A stretch of DNA of 64,000 bases, taken from NCBI GenBank assembly GCA_033297075.1, contig MU858091.1, forward strand, positions 1 to 64,000. The letters are read 5' to 3'. Origin of the DNA: Rhypophila decipiens. Taxonomy: Eukaryota > Ascomycota > Sordariomycetes > Sordariales > Naviculisporaceae. The number at the start of each line of letters is the position of its first letter. Position 1 is the first letter of the stretch. Position numbers and translations under genes: made by a program. The notes below the pieces were generated by a model. The model ran no database searches, was not told the DNA's origin, and saw only the letters and a program-made list of their open reading frames with translations. Positions 31,211 through 44,216 of the stretch are shown here, piece by piece.

Positions 31211-34200
31211 CGTGACTGTCTAATATTCCTGACAATAACCAATATAAAAAGAGGTCAAGAGGCAACGACAAAGAGTAAGAAGTGAAGACTGAGACTAGAG
31301 GCAGCTAGACCACAAAGTCAAGCAAGAAGGAATGGAGGCTCAACTCGCAACGTGGGGGAGAACCGGGCTCTTGTTTAAAGAAAGGAGTGACCAGCGGTTC
31401 AGGCGAAGTGAACCGGGAAGAATGAAGGTTGGCTGAAAGAGCGAATGATAACGAACTTGGCAGGCAAGAACCTAAAGAATGTATTTCAAGGAACGAATGA
31501 GCCCAAGACACGACCGGGGAGAGAAACAAGGCGAAGAGACCGAGAATTCCCATGAACGAAGGTGTCCAGAAAAGAAAGGCATAATAGTTATATATACCAG
31601 ATATATTGGGGCGGCAAACCTGTTCAGGGGGCAGATACCAGGGCATGGGTCTACCGACACTAGTACAGGTACCAAGCGGCAAAGAAGATCGAGAACCCAA
31701 CCGGCTTTCCAGGGGAACAAGATCCCAGGAGAGATCATGGTTCTGGCTGTGCGGAGGGGCGGAGATACTATTCCGACCAGCGTCAACCCAACAGTCTAAC
31801 AGGGCCAGGGCAAGGGGCATCAAAAAATCAGAAGCCCAACGTGGATTTGGCTTGTCCAAAACGGGGAAACTGGATAGTGCGTGGTAAAGTCTGAAACGGG
31901 TCAAGAAATCATCCTGGCCAATCCAGGAGCGTGCCTGGGAGGGCATTATCCAATCGAGAAAGGTTGGTGTGGGTGGGATTGGATAACGGACCGTTGACGC
32001 CATGGCAAGGGCTGCTGGAGCTGTGCCGAGGGACGGAAAATATCCAGGCTCGCTTGTCCAGATGCCCAAGTTTTGTGAATTAATATAGACGTCGGGATAT
32101 ATCTGCTGGGAAACCTGATGGCAGTCTGCATTGCCGGGCTTGGCCCCACACTTGTGAAGGGGAACGGAGACAGTGATGACGTTTCTTTGGCAATGCGATC
32201 ACCGAATTGGAATACCGGTAGCTTCCAAAGCTGGACAGTGTTGATAGCAATCATCTTGAGGACTAGATGAACTAGAAGCAGGAACAAGACTGAAAGGGAT
32301 GAACAGTTTCTGCCCGCTCACTTCTGCTCTGCCCTTCATCGAGTCCTGTCATGGCCTCGAAGGTCCAGAACATGTTTAAATCCGGTGCTAAGAACAAAAT
32401 CGTAAAAGTCGGAAAGCGATTGGCCAGACGCGCTCTTCAACTCAGGGGCTCTGATGCTTGCTGCTGTGGTGTGGTGACGGCAAGAGTGGGGGCGCGGCGA
32501 GCTCGACGACTCATGGAGCCCGGATGCCCAACCAAGGCCGTTGATATTGACGCCAATACGGAGTATATCGGTAGAAGTTGCCGACTTCTTCTCTTTTTCC
32601 AGGTCTTTGTTCAAACGAAATACAGAGATGATTTCAGATCCAAGCTGTGTTGTCTTTCTCTTCAGGGCAAACATGGAAGAGGGCCTGGGCGAGTTGTCGT
32701 TGGAAAGAACATCCCTGTCACAGCCGCCACGCCAGCTCAGGGCCCGCCGCTAAATCCATCCTAGCGCCATCGCCACGCCTGCCAGTAAACCCCTGACAGG
32801 GCTTGACAGGCACTGGAGCTCTCTGTTTCACAATTAGTGCATGCGCTAACAGAGTCCCACTGCCGCTTTTTGGTGGCGCTTCCAACTGCACATCTCTTTT
32901 GACATCGATTGGACTTCACTTCTCCCAAGTCATCACTGGACCACGTCGGCGTTGTTTCGAAACATCGGGTCTACGCTATATCCGTATATATATTTCTTCT
33001 TTTATTTTCTGCAGAGTTTTCACCTCGGTTCCAACCATTGTAACAATGATGGCAACGTCTTCCTGCTGATGTGTGCCGAGATGCCGATCAGTGGTGCGCT
33101 GTTCCTGCATAAAAGGCACAAAAAGCAAGGAACGCGCCCAACCTCCAAGCCAGGCCTGTTGACGTCTTCAGGAACGCGAGGCGAATATTTGATATCACCA
33201 CCCTTAACCTCATACACAATTACATATCCGGTTTTCATGCGCAAATCCAGATAGATATCTCGTCCAGGTCCAGCGGGCCCAACCGAGGCGGGAAACACCA
33301 CCGCCACGATATGCATTGACGAAAGAAGGCCTGAATGGAGGCTCAGTGACCAGCGGATTTACCGGGGGACTGCTGATCAATTCATGCGCTTTTACGGCTG
33401 AACGTGGCACGCGTGGCTAACACGGACATCAACAACAAACCAGGGAATAGACCGACAGGAGCCAAGCCACTGATGACTCGATGCATAGTTTGATATATTT
33501 CCCGCATCGTTATCTCTACCGTTGTGTTATCTCAAAGTATCGGTGATCTGGCAAATATTCCGTGATTTGCCTTCTCTGGAGTTTATCCTATCCCGTGCCT
33601 CTGTCCATACCAATATCAAATCTGGATCAAGAAATATTCGACACCAAATAAATCCCGGCTCGGCACCTGTCTATTAATATTATTACCGGTACCTAATTGT
33701 CTTGACGGGCTTGCTTAAGCCTGAGCTTCATTCTCAAATCACAACCTCAACATTCGCCTATCATTTTGGGCCTGCCTGATCTGCTCTTCGGGTCTTACGC
33801 GCCTGGAATTTCACAACAACTGCATGACTAGGTAGGGCTGGTAGTAGTTAGATGGTTCCGAGTCACCCCAATCTTCAAGTCACCCTTCTATCATCCAGTA
33901 GTAGTATGTAGCCCGTAAGTAGTCTTCATCTCGAATTCACAAGCAAACGCTCCTAGTACACAAATCACGAGGGGAAAATGTCAATTCAAACGAACTGCAA
34001 CACCTGACACCAAACACCTGGCAAGATGAAGAAAATATCCAAGGGAAGCGTTACCAAATATCAATGATGATTATGCCATTAACGCCTTGAAACTCGAGCT
34101 TTGAATGGCGTCCTATAAGAAAGAGAAGGGATTATTCGAAGTAAGAGCCCATGTCTATCTGTGTCCTAGAGTCTCATGACCTATCCCGACATATCTGTCA

Positions 34201-34420
34201 TAACTTCATAACTTCATAACCGTTTGCGTCGTGTTTGGTGATTGTTTTTCCAGTCCCCTTGTTAGTGACTCAAGCATCCAATCAGTCCATGCCCGCGTGA
34301 CCAGGTCGGAAATGTTTGAAGGGGTCTAACAGAATAGTCGAAAGAAAAGGGTATCGGAGTTCAAGCCGTATCATGGGCTCGTATTTCGCTCCAAAACAGC
34401 CAAAGACCCATTCGACTCGA
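31211..34420. other. 3.2-kb gene-poor region
   Basis: A minus frame of 254 codons at 31305-32069 and two overlapping opposite frames at 32336-32764 occur here, but none has a domain, a signal peptide or the codon preference of the neighbouring genes. ATAACTTC is repeated three times near 34199-34220. I see no supported gene. Confidence 0.45.
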
Positions 34421-35187
34421 TTAGATATCCTCGTCCCCATCCTCAGGTGCTGTAGGGACAGCAGGCGTGGTCGAGGTCGCATCACGACCCTCGGAAACGG
34501 TGGCTAGAACATCGGCCGCCACGACAACAGCTGCAGCGACTAGGCCCAGGAACTTTGCCATGCGCTCCTTCGCCGAATGTGGCATATCTTTACCGGCAGT
34601 AGGATTGATCTCGTCACGGGCATCGGTGACGGTCACCGGGGGCGCAGTGCCATCCCGAGGCTGGCTGGGACCAACCGATAAGGCGGCGAATGGATCATCA
34701 TCCTCTCCGGTGAAGCCGATAACGAAGCCGGAGGGATCGAAACTCGAGGGGACTGGGCATCAGAGCAACAGGGTCAATCTGGATTCTCAAGTACAGGCCT
34801 TTGTGCATGACAGGGCTTAGCTGGAGAATTGGTCTAACCTGCAAGACGCATGTCCGTATCTGCCTCGACAACGAGAGTGCCGGTGGCAACCGCAGTACCA
34901 GAGGGAGCGGGACCAATGCCAGCGCTAGCGCGTAGCAACCGCTCAAACTCAGAAGGATGCATCTGCGGAGACTTTTGGAAACAGCATGATCCATCGTGAC
35001 GATGGAGCAGAGGGCGGCGAGTCGTGAATCGACGGGGCGCGCCAGGCGGTGACTGGGCATGAGCTCCTCGGCCTTCGGGGGTGACGGGGCTAGGAGGGCC
35101 CGCAAGAATTTGCTGGTAGTTGTCTTGGGTAGTCTTCATGGTGAAGAGGGCGAGGTCGACGACTTGTAGAGGCTGGCTTTGGGTCAT
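34421..35187 (-). CDS. Hypothetical protein, two exons
   Basis: Exons 35187-34839 and 34752-34421 are joined through an 86-nt intron (GTTAGA donor, GCTAAG branch, GCCCAG acceptor) and give 226 residues. The join restores a smooth frame (...DMRLA-VPSSFDPSGFVIG...). The N-terminal half is Pro/Gly-rich with a basic patch (APRRFTTRRPLLHRHDG), the middle reads SEFERLLRASAGIGPAPSG, and the second exon has an acidic motif (FTGEDDDPFAAL). Near the C-terminus a 17-residue Ala/Val segment (FLGLVAAAVVVAADVLA) could be a weak membrane anchor or a buried helix. A second Met 16 codons in (35139) is an equally good start. No family is recognised. The atypical donor makes the splice call moderate. Confidence 0.5.
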
Positions 35188-36332
35188 GTGTGAGGACTGG
35201 AGGGAACTGAATATAAAGAGGTAGAGCTGGTATGTAAGGCATGCTCACGAGTGTTCTGTGTGTAGCTTTCTCTTGCCCTTGTTAAGAAGCCCCCAGTGAC
35301 TTCAGTTGGTGATAGTTGGTGGCGGTTGATGATAGCAAGGGAAGTAAGAAAGTAAGGGGCAAGTGAAAGCAATGAAAGCAAATGAGCAAAGGAAGCAATG
35401 ATGTCAAATGAGCAATGAAAGCAAAAGAGCAAGAAAGCAAGTGATGTCGTAGGACGGACGATGCGAGGTTGTAGGAAGAAAGGAGGGAATCCTTCACCGA
35501 CTGAATAATTTATACATCTAAAGGCGCCGTTTGTGGGTCCAGCAACAGTAGCGGGAAGAGCTGGGAAGGTACAATAGGAGGCTGAGAAGTGAGAAAATAT
35601 GAGATGATAGCGATAATAGCGATTAGTGGGCCGGCCGGCCTCCTTTGAACCGGTTGAAGGTCCCGGGATACCAACCCATGTAGTTGGTCACGAGGCCTTG
35701 GTTCGGAGGAAATGAGCAAGTCGCAACTTAGCTGAAACTTTGCAAGATGAACTCCGATTGTCTTCGTGTGCGTCATCAATGGGTGGAAAGGTTCCCATTG
35801 TTCGTCGAGGACTTCCGTCCGATAACGAGATTGGGAGGTCACACACAGGAAATGACATCTCTCGGGCCAGTGCAACCTCAGTACAGTCGTTTTATTCCAT
35901 CTGATTCGTCAGCCTTCGTTTCTACGTCCCTCCTAGAGTTTGGGCCCTTATTGTTGGGAGGTGTCAATCTGGATGGGGTAATTTGGACGGCGGCGAGCAT
36001 ATTCTTGAGCGAGTTTTCATCTTTTTCAGTCTCGGCAAATATTAAAGATTCGAAGCTCACTCATGTTCATGGACAATATCTATTAGCACTACGAAAAAAG
36101 GATAACTAAGTTATAACTGAACTGCTCCAGACCACACCGCAAGGCGCTGCCAAGATTCAGGCTGGACACCGCAGGGCACCAAGCTAACAGGGACATTCTA
36201 ACAACAAGAATCAAACATGAGAGATCGTGACACATCTGACAAAATAATGCAATGCACAAAGATAGAAACCATCAAAATCCAAAACCGTAAACCATCACCG
36301 GTCTAATTCTTGGTGTCCGACCCAGACCCTAT
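35188..36332. other. Intergenic region with a purine-rich imperfect repeat
   Basis: From about 35359 to 35446 the plus strand is an imperfect repeat of GCAATGAAAGCAAATGA-like units, in the region upstream of the 226-residue protein, so it could affect its promoter. The rest of this stretch shows no gene. Confidence 0.5.
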
Positions 36333-37670
<1,338 letters not shown>

Positions 37671-40600
37671 TTTGTCAGATGGGCTAGGTCAAAAGTCAAG
37701 AAGTATTGAGGTCAGGCGTGGTCTGGAGCTGAGTCTGTTGTGATGAAGAACTTGTCTGAGTTTCTGTCTCCATCTCTTGGGGACGAACTCGAGTATTTAT
37801 CGTGGTGAGCTCTCGAGAATGCCATCAGGAAAATCAATTTGCCTTCCTTATACGGACTACACATGCTGTTGCTGCGCTCTGCATGTGTGTAATGACATCG
37901 AGAACAAGACTAGGAAGGTAACTTTGCAGACCAAGGAACAGTTGGCGGTGTGTCAGCGATTCAGCGTCTAAGGGTGACAGTGGCATCCAAGCCCTGACCT
38001 ACCGAACAAGGTTTGGCTTGGGCATCGAGAGACGGATTCGAGTCATCTGGGAGGCACGATCTTGGTTGTGTTTGGCTGTGCCTCTGCGCTCTGCGAGGGC
38101 CATCCTGCAGTCCAAACACCCCAAAGGCTGGAAGAGAAGCGATAAGGAGATAGCAAAAGCAGAGGTCAGGCAAGTGAAAGTCAGCAGACAGGACGGGTTG
38201 GAAGGTCACATTGAGTGCCTAGCTCCATATACGGTGACATGTGTCTCCCAGTAATCATTATAAATCCCGATGTCAAGAGATGTCAGGGCTTCGGGACGAG
38301 GCGCGCGACAGGGCACCTTGCATACCGACCAGACTAGGGCCGGCAATCGGACTTGGTGCTAGGCAGACTGGGCTCCTGGAGCCTCTCCAAGACCCACGGT
38401 CGAGGAACTTTGACCTAACAGCGTGGGATTTGTGGGCACGATGGGGTCAAAGCTATCCGGGTCGGAGGGATGCAACGGCTTGACTTGTGGGGGTTAGCAG
38501 TCTGCCGACGGGAACAGAAAGTGGTAGTGGATCCAGCGAGACCCTGGAATCTGGCTGGGAGACTTGTCGTGTCGAAACAAGAGCAGGGGCCCGCTCGAGG
38601 CGTCTTGATATCTCCTATGGCCGTACCCGGTGGCTTTCTGGCCATGGAATGACACGATTGGGCAGACAGGCCTGCCAAGCCGTCGATTCGTTGGTTGACA
38701 TGTCCGAGACACGGCCACCTTCCCAGTTAGGAAAGCGGTTAAAGTGACGACGTCCTCTCCAACTTGCGCAGTCGACAAGCTCGCAAGATGGCGTCAAGAT
38801 GGTTGTCAGAAATTCATAAAATATCAGCAAAGTCGATTAGGTCGGTGAGGAGCAAAATGTCAACAGAGACAGGGAGTCGACGACAGGTGACGGATAAGGA
38901 GCGTCGCCATGTGAGGGTGTTGGGCAGGACTATCACTTGGCGATGTCATCATGGACGGGTTTTCTGGTATTGGGGTCAGATAGTCGAGATTAATAGGCCA
39001 CCGGTGCTATATTAAGCAGACAATTAATCTATCACCAGAGGCGTGGACAGCAACGGGTGACGGGCAAATAAATTGCGACCACTTCCCATGTGCTCAGACA
39101 GGGCCCTGCCATAGCCATCGCACGTGCTTGCCGTTATTAACTCGTCGCCAGTTTCCGGGCAGGCGAGCGACGCCATAGAGTGAAGCACATGCTCGGCTAT
39201 GTATGGATCCGTAGGCGAGTGAATGCCCACCAGAGGCCAAAGCAGTTTCGAGTTGAGTATATACCAGAGGTCCAGAGCATACCGATGCCCAGCTAGGAAA
39301 CGGCACCGAAATTGGGGCCTGTTGGAGAAGACGGCCGAGGGACTGCGGGAGGGAGAACGAGGCATAGTTCGATTTGATATAGGTTGATGATTCCGGATTG
39401 GGACTTTTGCTGTGACTTTTGCTCGTGTTGAATCCTTCACGGCCTCGCACGTACCAAGTTGGACTGCCGAATCGCCGATCCAGGTCGAATTGCCATGTCC
39501 ATCTCGTAATGCTTCGGTATAAAAGACTGTGCCCCAGGACCGCATGTTTGCCTGGAGGTGATGGTAAGTAACACAACGTTGGCGAGTGGTATCTTGAGTC
39601 CTGATTGCTCGAATGCGCGGGGACATTTGGGGTAGCTCGAGGATGAGGATGAGGCGGTGCCAGGTTAGAAGCCGAAAAAGTTAGGTAATCATGAGAGGTC
39701 CAAAGTTGGGAACCATTCAGGAAATCCCACATGTTCCAAACTTGGTCAAGCTGCAAACTCTCGACGATTAAGGAAAGAGCGAAGCCCGCGGAGATTATCG
39801 GTGAGGTGGGAAGGTTGGTTCGGAAGACCCGCTGTTACTCACCGGGGCCGCTTCTTAGGCCCATTTGCCCATGGCTCCTTCCGCCCTTAACAGCAGAAGG
39901 AGCAGAGGAAGGTTACACAGAACCGTTACTCCGTACACCGATTCCTCCTATCCAGTTGGGGGCACAAGATTAATCTGCACGACATGATCGAGTTCCTCGT
40001 TCAGTCCATCAACAACACAAAACCTGCCTATACGACATGTTCCTTACACGTTCCATGCATCAACGACGCTGCAACAGCAACACACACAGTCACAGAGATG
40101 AAAGGCGTTTTTTTCCAACAACTTCCACCACCAGTCCACATTAACAAAAATCCGCCAAGACTTCGCTCGGCATCAAACAGAGCGACATCAAACGCGCCAT
40201 TATCTTTATCCATGTTTGCAAGGGTAGCCAAAGTCACCCCAAGGTGTCCAAGAAGTTCTCAGACTCATAAAAGTCACCAAATCGCATCATGATAGCCAAA
40301 GGGCCGAAAGAAACACGAACATGCCCATGAAGTCCGTATTAACTTCTGGGTACCGAGGGAGCAGGTCGGTCGGGGTGCTACCTGTCTCCACAATATCCAG
40401 GTGTTTCTCTAGCGCGCTTGTCAAGCTCTCATCGGGCGGTTGAAAGTCACTGTGGTACCGCTTCAATCTACGACTACTACCGGAGTATCCTTACAACCAG
40501 GCCAAGGTCTTGTCGCAGAGACGCGTACTACCTAGCCCACATAATTTCAAGTAGCACACCAATCGTTGACGATTCAGGAGACAAACTTGATCAGGATTCA

Positions 40601-40947
40601 GGAGCACCCCGACCTAGGCGACGCGAGGACACTGAGGTCGAGGACACTTTAGTGGGCTGGTTGAGCAGGGCGCAGTCCAAAAACGATGTAGGATACATTC
40701 AGCATTCCCTTCGTCCGGAGCAACAGGAAGCATTCAACGATGGGTGAAGAGTAGGTGGAGGTCTTGGCCAGATATGGCATCTAATTATCCACAGTTTTAT
40801 TGTAACTAACACATTAATCTTAGAAGTCCATCGCCGTCTTCTCAATCAACTGCCTGCTTGAATATTACAGCAAAGCTTTGTGATAGGACCCTGTTCAGCT
40901 AATCGAACCAGTGCAAGCCCTCCGCAAGTTCCGTCCTCGATAGGTTC
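37671..40947. other. 3.3-kb gene-poor region
   Basis: Long overlapping minus frames at 39024-39626 and 39094-39756 lie in two different frames and share no known motif. Frames of about 80-100 codons occur on both strands elsewhere. I find no RNA gene or repeat. The proximal ~150 bases include the subtilase promoter. Confidence 0.45.
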
Positions 40948-41857
40948 TCAGAGGGCAATCATGGCAACACCGGAGAAGAGACCCAGAATCGCGGCGCCTA
41001 CCATGGGTGCCCACGAACCTCCACCACCCAGTCCAGTCCTGGCAGCACCAGCAGTCACGGGCGAAGTGGTAGCAGAGCTAGGACTTGCTGTCGTGACTGT
41101 TGCATTGTCAGAAGGTGCACTGTAGCTAGGAATAACCACGGATGATGGTGCGTAGGTCATTGTCTCGCTCGGAGTTGAAGTTGGGTAAGACGGCGGCGTG
41201 GATGAAGGGGGAGGAGGCGTCCCGGATACGGGAGTGTTCGTCTGCGTAGGTGTCGGCAAGACAGCTGTAGCAGTGAAGCTCTTGAAGTAGGAGCTCGCAG
41301 CAGCCGCGTCGGTAGCGCTATAAGAGATAGTCGCGAAGGACGTCTTCTCCATGGACACTAACTGCGTGGAGGTAATGTCGATGTAGATATAGTAGTAGTA
41401 GAAGTAGTACCAAGTTATGGTATAGGTGTACCAGGTATAACTAACTACTGGGGGTGGCGGCGGAGGAGGTGTGGTGATGGCCGGTGGAGGTGCCTCGGTG
41501 GTGGCTGTCGCGATGGGCTGGGTCCCATCTGGGCAGACCTCAGGAGGCATCGCATAGCTGATTCCATCAGAGCAGCAAATCGCGCCAGGTGGGACACAGG
41601 AGAACGGGCCTATGTGATCAAAGGTAAGTTGCTTATCACTACCTTAGGCTGGTGATGGAAGTCTACCACTAACCTGGACACGCCGGAATCCAGCCCGCAA
41701 TACTGCATGTCTGTCGTCCAGCAATAACGGATCGCTTGCCGACTGCAGGCTCGACCTCGACTGCAGGAGCGACAGCTGCCGACGCGACCGAGGCGAAGCA
41801 AACCGCCGCCGTCCCGAGAGCGAGCAGTGTTAAATTCTTGCTCGTAATAGAAGCCAT
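40948..41857 (-). CDS. GPI-anchored cell-surface protein with Cys-rich head and aromatic patch
   Basis: Exons 41857-41674 and 41609-40948 (intron 64 nt, GTTAGT...ATAG) give 281 residues. The signal peptide lies within the first ~27 residues (LTLLALGTAAVCFASVASA), followed by a possible dibasic processing site (GKRSVIAGRQ). A small Cys-rich head has six Cys (TCSIAGWIPACPGPFSC, then AICC, then EVCPDG). After a Pro run comes a remarkable aromatic segment (WYTYTITWYYFYYYYIYID). A Ser/Thr/Pro-rich stalk, presumably O-glycosylated, and a C-terminal hydrophobic tail after small residues form the GPI signal. It is likely a wall or plasma-membrane protein. The head is shorter than a CFEM domain and lacks its eight-Cys pattern. 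No function is assigned. Confidence 0.75.
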
Positions 41858-43556
41858 TGATGAAGACACGATTTGGCTGCTCTGCGGTTTTGTTTGGAAA
41901 ATCAGTTCGATGGAGCAATGAACGAGAGACAGTGGTCTGATATGATAAAAAGACCAATAAAGCGAACGGATACAAGCAGGAACTCGAAGACTGGCCCTGA
42001 AGCAACAGGAGGAGGAGAAAGAGGAACTTTGTGGGCGCCACATGAGGGTCCTTTTATCCACGAGCCCCCTCTTTCTCCTCTCTTCACATCTGTGAGTCCA
42101 AGCCAGCCTTCTCATTGTCCCAGCCAAGATCTGCAAATCAAAGAGCGGGGTGATACAAGCTTGTCAACATTCTTCACCGAAGAGGTGTGGATGCCATCAT
42201 GCTTGTAAACATCCTGGCCATCAGCAAACACACACCGGCGCACCGCCGAGTCCTGTCCTCTATCTGGATCTGATTGGAAGAGAGAATTCCCGTGGCTAAT
42301 CATTTCCAGGGTTGAGATGATCCAGATGAAGCCAAACCAAGAATAGCAAACCTACAACGGCTGTGCGCCAGTGCGGGACGACGATATAAATCTTCACAGT
42401 GGGATGGTCCCTTCATTTCAGCCCCATCTCGAACGAAACGCCCGAGCTCTTCTTTTTCCGTCCACTCAACGTTGGTTTTTCATCAAATCGATGGGTCGGA
42501 CCTGCATAAAAGGTGCCCATTCACCCATTCAGCCCATGCACAATGGTCCATCAATCAGGTTCTTGATCCATGGTTTTGGGGCACAGCCCCTATTGTTGTG
42601 TACCACGAGTGTGGAATTGGGCGTTTGGGATGGTAAGGTCGGGGTGATTCAAGCTCCGCACTTACATCTTTAGCTCCACTTTGGACCACTTACACGGCCG
42701 AAAACATCACAGAGCCCCAGAGCCTCATGCTCGTCTTATGCCCTACACACCATCAGCAAATTCGGCTGAAATAACAACGGCCAGGTCCATCCCGGTACAG
42801 CACCGGGGATCAGGAAGGAGGGGGAACGGAAGATGTGATTAGACAAGACGAAATGATGGTAAAATTGCAGAATGGAACGGGCAGCTAACCCCGTTACCCC
42901 TGTGGCTGAAATTACCTAGCAACAGTACATACATACCCTTGAGTGCGATTTCGGCATCGGTCACTTCCCTGGTTTATACCGACTAAATTGTGCAGCATTC
43001 CACGGTAAATACTCGAGTTGGTACACGTGTATGCCTGGTTGACAGGGTTGCTAGGCCTGTCAGTGACCCTTGTCAATGTATATTTCTTGTCGAAATAACG
43101 TATTTCCTTGGCTTGTAAGGGGCCTATTTGACGACATATCAGGGCCTTTCAAGTTGCAAAGGGGATGCATAAGTTTCGATGCAGCGAGTGTTTGGCCCGT
43201 TTCCATGTTTCCCCACACTGACACGTGTATTTACGTCTGAATGTGGGTTGATATCGATGACGGTTCGTGGGCCTTGGTTTTGCAAAAGAACACAAGCTAT
43301 ATCAATGATTAAATTACGTGTAATGACCGACAAGAGGCTTGATACCTTCCAGATAGGTGGGTGAATAGGACTTGATGCCCCAGCCATGGTGTGGTGCAAG
43401 GGTCTGAACATTTTTTACGGCCGGAAATGACTCTACTGAGCAGGTATCTAACTAGCTTATGACGGGATGAGATCTATATTGCGGCGTTCCGTCACGAAAC
43501 AATATCCTCGAGGGTTCCTTATTGACTACTTTCGGGGGTTGGACTAGTAGGACCTA

Positions 43557-43574
43557 TACATAACCCTAACCCTA
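43557..43574. repeat. Telomere-like motif
   Basis: TACATAACCCTAACCCTA. It shares the core ATAACCCTAACCCT exactly with one arm of the inverted repeat at 6703-6716. Confidence 0.75.
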
Positions 43575-43775
43575 TAGACTGAAAGCTGGGGAATTGCTCC
43601 ATTTCTAGGATCTTTCTTCTAAGGGTGAATCAAGTTACTGAGATCGAGATCAGCTCAATTAAGGTCAAGGGATGTCTAGTCCAGCCAAGGAAACTTCAAA
43701 TCAGTTTCGAAGTGAGCCGTTAACTTGATTTGACTTGCTCGGGACGCTGTCATGAGAATCACAATGAACTGTGCA

Positions 43776-43793
43776 ATAACCCTAACCCTAACC
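43776..43793. repeat. Telomere-like motif
   Basis: ATAACCCTAACCCTAACC, three telomere units, again beginning with the same ATAACCCTAACCCT core. It is about 200 bases from the tract at 43557. Confidence 0.8.
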
Positions 43794-44216
43794 TGTCGCC
43801 AATCAGCTTTTGTCCTCAAGCTTTACTTTCGGGTTCAGTTATGGTTCGTAGACATCCTATTGAGTGGTAAGAGCTCAGTGTTCAATAAAGTTACAGGCGG
43901 CTAACCAGGAAGGAAAAGGAAATACTGGTATCCAAACAACCTCATCTTTAGTGGATTTTGTTAGCGATGACGAGAGTACTTGACTGAAACATACACAACA
44001 AGAAGGTTACCTTCTGGGTTTATATTCAGACTACATATTCCTAACCTGAAAGTATCCAGTCTCCTTGTCAAGAATTATTCTCCATTAACATGTCTACTAT
44101 TAGACTCTGAGGAAATCCAACACCTCTCTGCCTCGAATAACTTTGCAAAGCAGACAACCGAACCTCGTGAGTATGCCCCTGTAATAGATTTTCACCATAT
44201 GTCTCCTTTTCTGGCA

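Larger units (their letters stand above)
41858..44216. other. 2.4-kb intergenic region with two telomere-like motifs
   Basis: Shared upstream region of the GPI protein and downstream region of the GMC gene. Two short telomere-like tracts at 43557-43574 and 43776-43793 are listed separately. No gene is seen. Confidence 0.5.

Noticed and set aside
31305..32069. 254-codon minus frame upstream of the GH16 gene
   Set aside because: Pro/Ser/Leu-rich without domain, signal or start context. It probably falls in promoter or leader sequence.
32336..32764. Overlapping plus (137 codons) and minus (112 codons) frames
   Set aside because: Opposite strands cannot both be real here, and neither shows a family or good coding composition.
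39024..39756. Two minus frames of 200 and 220 codons in different phases
   Set aside because: Both open over the same bases, which indicates a lack of stop codons by composition rather than coding.
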